Assembly (NCBI GenBank): GCA_023053545.1
Contig: JAKZAN010000005.1
Span: 10,416,001-10,480,000 of the forward strand
Length of the DNA: 64,000 nt
Direction: 5' to 3'
DNA from: Lepidurus packardi
Taxonomy: Eukaryota > Arthropoda > Branchiopoda > Notostraca > Triopsidae
The notes beneath the pieces were generated by a model. The model was not told the DNA's origin. It did not search any database and saw nothing but the letters and a program-made list of their open reading frames with translations. The position numbers and the translations under genes are program-made. Below, one piece after another: positions 49,145 through 64,000 of the stretch. Each line of letters opens with the position of its first letter. The first letter of the stretch is position 1.

Positions 49145-52100
49145 TGTCCTTACGTAAGTACTATAGTTATGATTTTTCTGAATATTTTTTTTAAAGGAAT
49201 ACCTTTTGGACTAGGTTTTTCTAGTCTGTACTGCTTCTCTGTTTTCTGCGAATACCAACAGCTGCTGTAATCGGACAACGAAGACCTATTTTCACACCAG
49301 AGTCCGAAATATTATGCGAAATAAAACTGGATTTTTAACCCCTTGAAAGCTGTGTTTACATTTAAAGGTCATTTAGTTTTGTCGGTTTTGAGCTAAGAAT
49401 TAGGATTTTTTTCTTTCTTTTCTTTTGAGTCTTCGAGGGGATTTTGTAACACTCGTTCTGTTTATTCTACGAGGTTTTTCTGTCTTAAAAGTTTTCGAAT
49501 ACCAAATACGCTGTTTACGCTAAGGAGATGGGTTCGTGTTCCGAGTGGGTAGTAAAGTTCATCCGCTTCATTTGTAGATTGGATTCTAAATGGAGCGTGA
49601 GTCGTTATCAAATCGGTCTCCGTACCGCGGAAAAGCTACCCGTCCATTTTCAAGCTTAATTAGCAAGGACGGCTTCAAAACATTTCATCACTAGCGGAGC
49701 AGTTCGCTCATTTTCTTTATTGCCTAACTATTATGGACTTGATATGTACCTTAGAATGAGTACTGAAATGACAGCAAAGCCCTTCATTTGACTAATTGAT
49801 TCTGAGATAGGACTAAATATGTGAATGCTTTGTTAATTCTGCAAGTAGTGCAATTGGATTTCAAATGTATCTCGTCCAACTATGGAACGCGACCAGTAAT
49901 TTTTAATCGTAGTCAACAATCTGCCTCAGAAAATGTTTTGCTTTACTTTGAGGCAGTATTGTCGCTTTCGAGTTCAATTCGCGTGTTCAAACTCATCTAA
50001 TTACAGACCAACAGAACTTAAGCTGTAAACGAACGTACCTAGATGTGACTGCGGCAGTATGCGGTTCATAACGACCAACTGTTGCCATTTGAAAGAGTGT
50101 ATTGTATGTGTGAGTTTTTAATAAACATAATTTAAACCAAGCAAATGGCCTTGAAACTATTTAAGAAGTATTTTTTACTTCATTTTGAAATACATAAAGA
50201 GATTAAAACCTAATAATGCAAAAGTCTAGAGAATACAAGTCGTGGTTATAGACAAACCGTCATTTTTTATAAATGGAACAAAAGATGGATGCTACCGTCA
50301 CACTCCACATCATATCAGTTCAGAATCATACTTATAAAAGTTTCAACGCACTATTAATGTAAACGTATGACCGAGTGGATAAGACGCACGCCGTACTATC
50401 GAGAGGTCGTGGGTTCGAAACCCGGTCGAGGCAATTTATTTCGTCGAAAAAACGAAATATTAAATCGCTTCCTTTCTCTGTATCTTATGCCTATCCGGCA
50501 AGGTTCCTATACCCATATTCGATATTGTGAAGCTTCGGCAACATGAGCTTGAATATCGGGGATAGGAAACCGAGCAGGAGAATTGGGAACAGGGAAAGGG
50601 GCGAGGCTTTCAATTTTTAACGATTTTTGAAGGGGACCCCCTTGATACAGCATTATTCCTTATGGAGAAAAGCCCTGAAAACGCTTTCCCAGCTCGAAAA
50701 GGAGCCACGCCCCCTTTTTGATCCAATCCACCAATAGAATTCGTCCTTTTTTCATAGGCCACACCTTTTGTAGCAACATTTTTGAAAAACCTCGCAAAAT
50801 TTCCCAAATTCTCGATTGTATTTATAAAATTAAAAACCGTACAGCAAAAAGGGACATTTTCGGAAACTAGATTCTACGGGGAACATTTCTGGTACAAGAA
50901 ACAAGCAAATAAGGCATTCCGGGGGCGGGTGGGGGAGAGCCAAACAACTCATTTGTATAATTTTAGAATCCAATTTTTGGAGCTGGTCACAGAAAAAAGA
51001 TTCCAACAGATTTGGGAGCACTTGAGCAATGTTTGTGAGGAATACATTTTACAAGAAAAGCAAAAGATTGCGAAATCAAGCGTTACAATTCTACTCAGTT
51101 CTCAAAAATTTTACAATAGCACACAAAGTTGAACCGAAAGCTGCTTTACTGAGCATCGGACCCTTCCCATGTGTCAATTCTGCCTTAAAGCATATCAGAC
51201 GCAGTTGGAAGGGTTAATAACTGAAAGATAATGCATATAATCACCAGATTCACAGCCAGAAGATTCAGTGGTACTTGAAACCAGCAAGGAATCTTATTTA
51301 GGGTGGTTCAATAGTCTTCTTCTCTTGCTGTACACCCAATCCAGAAAGCCGGTAAGGAACATCTACGGTAAATACATTAGGTCTGAAATTCATATAAAAA
51401 TAGATGGTAGAATATAAATTACCAAAGGGTTCAGTGCAGTTACGGATTTGGCACGAGTTCTTCCAGCGTTAAAACTCCACAGCCCAATAATTTTCATCCT
51501 GATGGCGGTACAATCTTCGTCCTAAACACAAGGAAAGTTCGACAGAAGAATGACATGAAGAACTCTCCAAGAAGACAATAGGATATCGAGTTGACGAAGT
51601 TTCTGCTCATTCGCTAACCACACAGAGATTAAAACATTTTTAAGTTGTTTTAATAATTACATCATAAGGACGACCAACCTCGACATAAAGAGAAACGGAC
51701 GTACTTTATTATTTTATTACTATGGATTTATTCTATTAAAAACATTTTAAACCATCTTACCTCAATCCCATACATAACTATCCCACGTGGCGTGCCATGT
51801 GCCATCTATACCATGTGCCACGCCACGTGCCATGTGGTTCCCTCAGCTTCATTTGCAGAACAGGCGAAGAATTAAGGGTGTCTCCTAAAAAAAATAATAA
51901 AGAAAATAATCATGCAAACTGAAGCAGGCAAATGATAACACAGAAGAAGCCCGGCGGGCAGTTTCTTGTTTGGACTTGTCCAGTGCAAATTTCCCCCCAA
52001 CGTTTAAAATGAAACACCGCACTGAAAATACGGCCAAAGTAGGAAAACAAAGCTAAATTAATGCTTAGGAATCAATCGGAATGCTGTGCGTAACTCAAAA

Positions 52101-53172
52101 TACAGGAAGTTATCCAAATTTAGCTTAAAAACACAACTACCTAAAAGTTAACCATGAAAATCGGCTCTGTCTCACGAACCTTCTTGTTCGGCTGCACAAG
52201 CGGTACTGAGGCGAGGCGAGGCTGCAAGCGGAGCAGAGCGCCCCTTGCGTCCTTTTCAGTTGCACGCGCGTTATTCAAATCTGATTGAACTCTCGAAATA
52301 ATGTTTTAAAAAGAATAAAAGAAAATAAATGAATGAAAAATGAATGAAAATAAATTAATGTAAATGAAATAAAATAATGCTTTAAACAGAGAATCCTATG
52401 ATACGCTTGTTTAAAAATTTTGAATGTTAAAAACTATTACTTGAATGATGTGTTCGAGTGTTCACGTTTACGTTCAATACTTCTGAAATCAATGAACCTG
52501 CTTCGCTTCTTTGGACGTCTTGGTGATGTGGGTAAATAAGTCACGGCTATTTTCTAACCCGGAGAAGATATTGTGTACATGAGTGATGTGGACTCTAATT
52601 GGATTTCAGGTTTTCAAATCACGAGTTTCATTGGATTTCGAAGCACGAGTTCAATTCTGCTGCCAAGAAAGCGAACATTAACTTTGAAAATGGTTAAATT
52701 GAAACTGTCGGAAAGGTTGGAAAAGTGTTCGAATGAATAACCAGTAATGTCGATTGGAGTTTATTGGAAGCACTGAGAACCAAGCTGAGAACACTTGAGT
52801 TGCAAGCGCCATGTTAAAAATGCTCAATTAAGTACGGGTTTCAAGTTCATCGCATGCACCCTATAACCGTGCAATTAAAGCACTGTAATGGAAACTGTCA
52901 ATCAGAAAAGTAATCAATTCGACTCTGCCGGAACAACGGAAATGACGGGAAGGTTTGCGCAAGCTGTTGAACCCTCCATTTCACTGCGATACAATTTCTT
53001 CATTGTTTAGTGACAGGTTTAAATTACCTCCAAGTCGCGAACTTCAGCTTGCATGCTCGAATCATCAGCAATTAGACCTTTGCGGACGGGGCGTGTCAAC
53101 CAAAATTTTTCTATATAAACAGAGGTGCAATGCAAACGAATTTGTCAAATACTGAGGTAAAGTCTCGGAAGG
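49145..53172. other. Gene-poor spacer between OGA and the ionotropic receptor
   Basis: Apart from the OGA 3' end, the tRNA-like sequence (50368-50434), a hairpin-forming pair near 50500-50572 and an E-box palindrome (51784-51829), I see no gene. The longest frame (116 codons, + strand, 50782-51132) has no recognisable domain. Confidence 0.55.
50362..50434 (+). other. tRNA-like sequence with A and B boxes, probably a tRNA pseudogene or SINE head
   Basis: TGACCGAGTGG (50368-50378) resembles the internal A box, with one mismatch to the usual pattern, and GGTTCGAAACCC (50412-50423) is a full B box at normal spacing. The T arm pairs except for its outer pair. The 3' acceptor strand (TCGAGGC) has no complement upstream, and I cannot build a sound anticodon arm, so a working tRNA is unlikely. 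The D-arm text is closest to Leu/Ser-type tRNAs. Confidence 0.45.
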
Positions 53173-55893
53173 ATGTCGAAATGGGTCGTACTTGCCCTCT
53201 GTATAGTAGCAACGCAAAGTGTCCAACTAAGTAAGCCTCTCTTTGTCTCCTCAATTCGGAAACTAAGTGTGGATTAACTTTTCCTATTCTAGGGGTAATA
53301 TATGATGATTTCTTTGCACATTCCGTCCAAGAGTATTGGAAAAGTCCACTCGACTTATTTCTTAGGCAGTTGGGAATCCAGTACCAATATGTACATCTTA
53401 AAATCTCCCACCTCCAGCCGCAATGTAATTCACAGAATTGTTTTATAACCTTGAATTCACCTGTTACTAAAAAAAGACTCCGTTTTTAGGGCGTCTGACG
53501 TCAGAAGACGTTACGGGAACCGTTCTTTTAACTAATTGCAAAGCTTCACAGATACTGAGTCGAAAATTAGAAAACATCAAACTGTTTCGTGTGGATTTAG
53601 TTCCGTGTGAGGGAAGTAATCTTAGAAGTGTACCCTTAACTTGGGCTCGGGTAAATATTCCACCTATTTTCACATTTCAGAATGCGTTTGTATTTCCACG
53701 TTGAATATTCTCTAATTCTCAGTTTAGTTTGAATGTACGAATGTTTGAATGTATGACTAAATTTCAACTTTTTCGTTACGGAAACAGAAGGGAATTGATA
53801 TATTTTTTTTCACCTTAGGAAAATGTATTTTGCTTGTTTATGAAAGTACGGGCTTGGATCGAAGATTTAAACTCCAAAGCTCTACAATCAGCTCTCCCAC
53901 ATTTTAGTTTAACAGGAACATCGAGTTCGAATCCTGGACCAATACCATGTGTACACAAGCCCTTGAAAACCCGATACAGTAACCAAAAGCGGATGTTGGA
54001 CTCGGCTAGACTCCATGTCAAAGGCAAAGTCGTTCGAACGGGGGTTTCCAATGTATTAATTTTGGTACTTCGAAGGCGTGAAGGATATTATTTTCTGTTT
54101 GCTATTTCTAGATTCCTCCTGCTAGTTTTGTGAAAGTGGCAGCTAATGGCACTGTAGTAAGCTTCACAGGATACGCCAGAAGTGTTACAGATCTTCTAAT
54201 AGGATTCTTGCGGGCAACGTAGCAATCTGAGTTTGCACCATTTCTATTTAATAATGACTATTACATTGCAGTATGATACCTGTAACTCCTAAAGATCGAA
54301 GCTTAGGAATTTACGAAAACGGGTCTTGGACGGGGATTGTAAATATGGTTCTAAAGGGGGTAACTCGGTTAACAAAAGAAGGCTTTACGTAATTACTTTA
54401 TCATATAACGAAACTAACTATGCTTTCATATATCGTGAATTTCTTACGCCTATTACGCCTTATTTCTTTTAAGCCTATTGTGTAAAGCCTCTCTGTCTTT
54501 TAAGATTCCCTTCACGGATTAATTGAGTTCGTGTATTTAGGAATGCGACATCGCTTCGGCTCCTTTCTATTTCACCGAAGATCGTTTCCATGTTATCCGG
54601 TACTCCAGCTACCTTGTAGAAGACGTCAATACTATCCTCATTCGTGCCCCTCAAGAAGACATCAAGCTTTGGACTGCCATTACCATTTACGACTGGCAGG
54701 TTCATTGGCTTCAGCAAGGAAAGCTAAAGGTTCACAAATTTTAGAAACTTTTAGGTGTGGTTGTGCCTTCTGGGTACAATGGGAATACTTTCGGTGGTAT
54801 TCTGGTTGATTTTTAAGGTCTCCCAGTTAGAGCCTAATGAACTTGAGATACATTGGTTTTACCTAATGCGGATTTTAATATCTCAAGGTGAGTAGTTCAA
54901 AGGTTCTTTGTTTGACATATTTGTAACTAAGTTTTCTTAGCCGAAGACTTTCAGGGTACCAAGGTGTCTGCCAGGTCGCTGGCAGCTATTTGGTGCTTGG
55001 CAGGAGTGGTGGTAGTTAACGTATATACTTCGACCCTGATGTCATCGCTAATTGTACCTGTTGTATACCCTGCGGCGGACTCCTTGCAAGACTTGGCGTA
55101 TCGTAGCAACTTAGAGCCGTTTGCAAAGCGAGGGACTTCGTGGGAGACATTAATATTGGTTAGTAATTAGTATGTTATGGTTATAGTTGGGAACGTTGTA
55201 TAATTTAAATATGTTGACCTGCAGCACTCTGGAATTGAAGCTATGAAAGTAATCGCACAGCAGTTCCGAAGCAATCCTAGTGGGTCTTGGGTGAGCACTT
55301 CTGAAGAAGCCATCGGTCGGGTTCTCAAAGGCGGTAGCGCTTTCCTATCAGTAATACAATACAGACGAGTTTGCGTCCATTCCAAACAAAGCTTGGAATT
55401 TACCATGTTGCAGACAGAATCAATTCTGGAATTTTACTCCGGGGCGGATTTAGACACTCATAAACGATGCAGACTATATCAGACGAAATACGCCTTCCAG
55501 AAAAGTTTTTCTGCAGGAATTATGCCAATAGACGCTCCCTCGAATGATGCCTTCAACTACGCGTCAGTGCCGAATTTCAATGTTAGATGGCGAGTCGTAT
55601 ATTAATTTGTATGATTTTCTTCGTTTAGGGTTCATTTATTGCATGCTCATGGCTTTACAGCTTACGTGAGCGCCCCCTCTTTAAGTGCCAGAAGAGCCAG
55701 GACTGCCTGCAGAAATTTAATTAATCAAGTATCGGAAAGCAAGAAATTGGGTTTCGCCGAATTACTAAGCGCATTCATCATTTTGGCTATTGGGCTCCTT
55801 GCCGCATCTTTGGCCATCCTATGCGAGAATCTTACACTACCTTTTACTAGATGGCGTTCAGAAGTGAAAAGTAAACATTCTTCACATGACTAA
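53173..55893 (+). CDS. Divergent ionotropic glutamate-receptor-like channel (IR family)
   Basis: Exons 53173-53230, 53293-53424, 53490-53650, 53819-54052, 54112-54218, 54272-54359, 54541-54699, 54755-54887, 54941-55158, 55225-55562, 55629-55893 give 630 residues. A signal peptide (MSKWVVLALCIVATQSVQ) and a short N-terminal region precede the ligand-binding S1 half: GIYENGSWTGIVNMV, then ECDIASAPFYFTEDRF, where the Arg sits at the usual glutamate-carboxylate position. M1 is VWLCLLGTMGILSVVFWLIF (about 314-333). M3 carries NVYTSTLMSSLIVP in place of SYTANLAAFLT. M4 is AFIILAIGLLAASLAILCEN near 590-610. The lack of a large amino-terminal domain and the altered M3 favour the IR class of chemosensory channels over synaptic receptors. 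The exon 10 donor (GC|GTCAGT, 55563) is chosen because it alone keeps the M4 frame. Confidence 0.85.
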
Positions 55894-55908
55894 TATTCTT
55901 AAGACCTC

Positions 55909-56358
55909 TTAAGACCACGGTATGCTGGAACCCCTTATGGCGCTACAGTTTCAAATTTGGTTAATTAATTATCACTGCCCTGTGCAATTGAATGAAATTA
56001 TATTGTGATCGTAATGCAGGAGATCTACAAGTCTATAAAACCTGCGTTTTTTTGTATCGTTTTCAATCAAATTTTTTTCCCTGGTGTTTACGTTATGAAA
56101 ATTTTAAATAAATCACATATCCATTAACTTAGGCACCCTCTGACTCTTTTCAGCATTCTCCGGTAAAAGCAAGCAGCGCAATATATGACACCAATTTGTC
56201 AATTTTTTCCGGGGAACGTGTTGCAACGTTATGACACACAAGAGCCGTTTTTCGACCAGCGGGTTTTTACCGGAGAACCTGTTGGATATAGTGGTCTGTC
56301 ATCAGTGCCATCTTTTGACAAAAAATTACCAACTACTTACACTATAACGTGGTCTTAA
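55909..56358 (+). mobile_element. AATAAA-bearing MITE directly after the ionotropic receptor stop codon
   Basis: TTAAGACCACG at 55909-55919 and CGTGGTCTTAA at 56348-56358 are perfect terminal inverted repeats that include TTAA at both outer ends. The inside matches the copies at 33216 and 60797. AATAAA at 56107-56112 is in the sense of the receptor gene, whose stop codon ends 15 bp before the element. Confidence 0.85.
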
Positions 56359-57304
56359 GATTCAAAAGACGATCACGTTTTCTGTCGTACTTAATAATTG
56401 CCGCCAGTATTTGCTCTTCAAGTTGTAAAAAAGCAAAGGAAAAAGGGAAATACCTAACTTTCTTAATCGTGTTTATTCCCACAATAAATTTTATTGAATT
56501 CCTGGGTATACATGGGGCAGTGGGCACATGGGGTAAACAATCTAATTTCTTAAGTCGTTAATTAAGGACCCAAAAAAAGTTAAATCAACTCGAAAGATAA
56601 CACATAAAAATCTGCAAAACGTCAACCATAAGAGAGACAGGTAAAGTTTAGCCAAAAAACTCGAGAGAGAAAGGTCAACAAGGGAAGACCATATGTTCCG
56701 CACAACAAAACAAAACCAAAAGATTGAAAACGGAGTTCGGGAACTTTTGCTGACTTCCCCTTTTAAAGAGAGAAGCATAACATTATTTCCATATGAAAAA
56801 GATAAAAGGAATAACAATAGCCAACCACAATTTGTGTAAGTAAACCTACGCTGGACACGAAAATAGAAACCCTTTCAACACTGGAATGTGGCTCGGGTTT
56901 TCCTTATATACATGCACTCACCAAACTCTCAACTCCCCCTTGCGGAACGCCAGAGAAACGTCTAAAGGAGCGGTTTACTCCAAAAATATGGGGCAAATAA
57001 CATGTCACAGAGCAGCTTAAACTACTTTGTTAGGCAAAAAGTTAATCTTTTCCAATTTCATCCATTCTCCCCGCCCCTCCCTCCCGAAAGTGTTGGCGTG
57101 CTCCCGCTTTCAGGAAGCAGGGGTGGAGCCAAAGGAGCCCACCAAATGTTATTTAGTAAATGGACTAATATTAAACATATAAATATGGAACTTGATGCCA
57201 AACTTGATATTTGGGGCTGAACCTACAACATGTCGTTCTGTTCCTGGAGTCCCTTTTAAAGGAATATGAAAGAAAAGGAAAACAATAAAGACACAAGCTG
57301 AGTT
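56359..57304. other. Convergent spacer between ionotropic receptor and PKC
   Basis: Probably includes the PKC 3' UTR on the minus strand. I see no exon. Frames on either strand are short and low in complexity. Confidence 0.5.

Positions 57305-64000
<6,696 letters not shown>

Noticed and set aside
50362..50434. Functional tRNA gene
   Set aside because: The acceptor stem does not pair and no sound anticodon arm forms despite a good B box.
50782..51132. 116-codon frame on the plus strand
   Set aside because: Low-complexity, Lys/Phe-rich, no domain, no splice or promoter support.
54475..54717. 80-codon frame on the minus strand within the ionotropic receptor
   Set aside because: It is a shadow of the S1 exon read on the other strand.

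Overview
The window is nuclear DNA of an animal, most likely a non-dipteran arthropod. The genes have many short GT-AG introns, one receptor looks like the protostome ionotropic receptor class, and short TTAGG-like arrays (the arthropod telomere unit) are scattered through introns and spacers. I cannot name the species. For most multi-exon genes I placed exons by hand and checked that splice phases close; each reconstructed CDS keeps one open frame.

Layout: 1-13682 has no recognisable exon and reads as the upstream intron of a T-type (Cav3) calcium channel, whose exons run 13683-26444 (+). Next come tandem repeats (27061-27386), a two-exon RPA-like OB-fold gene (-) and its inverted broken copy (27483-29727), and KANSL3/NSL3 (30602-34730, +). 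A short UBAN coiled-coil gene (35860-36850, -) and a clarin (38261-39884, +) follow. HtrA2/Omi protease (39998-42102, -) and O-GlcNAcase (42625-49144, +) lie head to head. After a gene-poor spacer with a tRNA-like sequence come a divergent ionotropic receptor (53173-55893, +) and a conventional protein kinase C (57305 to the right edge, -), whose 5' exons lie outside the window.

The most interesting signals are in exon architecture. Cav3 has two mutually exclusive exons for the domain II pore turret, two alternative C-termini, an in-frame 60-nt mini-intron, and what looks like a U12-type AT-AC intron in front of IS1. The PKC gene has two alternative last exons that resemble the vertebrate PKC beta II and beta I tails and lie in the same order. 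Several MITE-like foldback families occupy introns and flanks; one carries a conserved AATAAA and sits 15 nt after the ionotropic receptor stop codon. The word GCAGAAAT/ATTTCTGC is strongly clustered in the 6 kb upstream of the first Cav3 exon seen here.

Functionally the genes are unrelated neighbours: a calcium channel and a calcium/diacylglycerol kinase, a chemoreceptor-like channel, chromatin and O-GlcNAc regulators, a mitochondrial protease and a ubiquitin-binding adaptor. I see no operon-like logic beyond shared head-to-head promoters.
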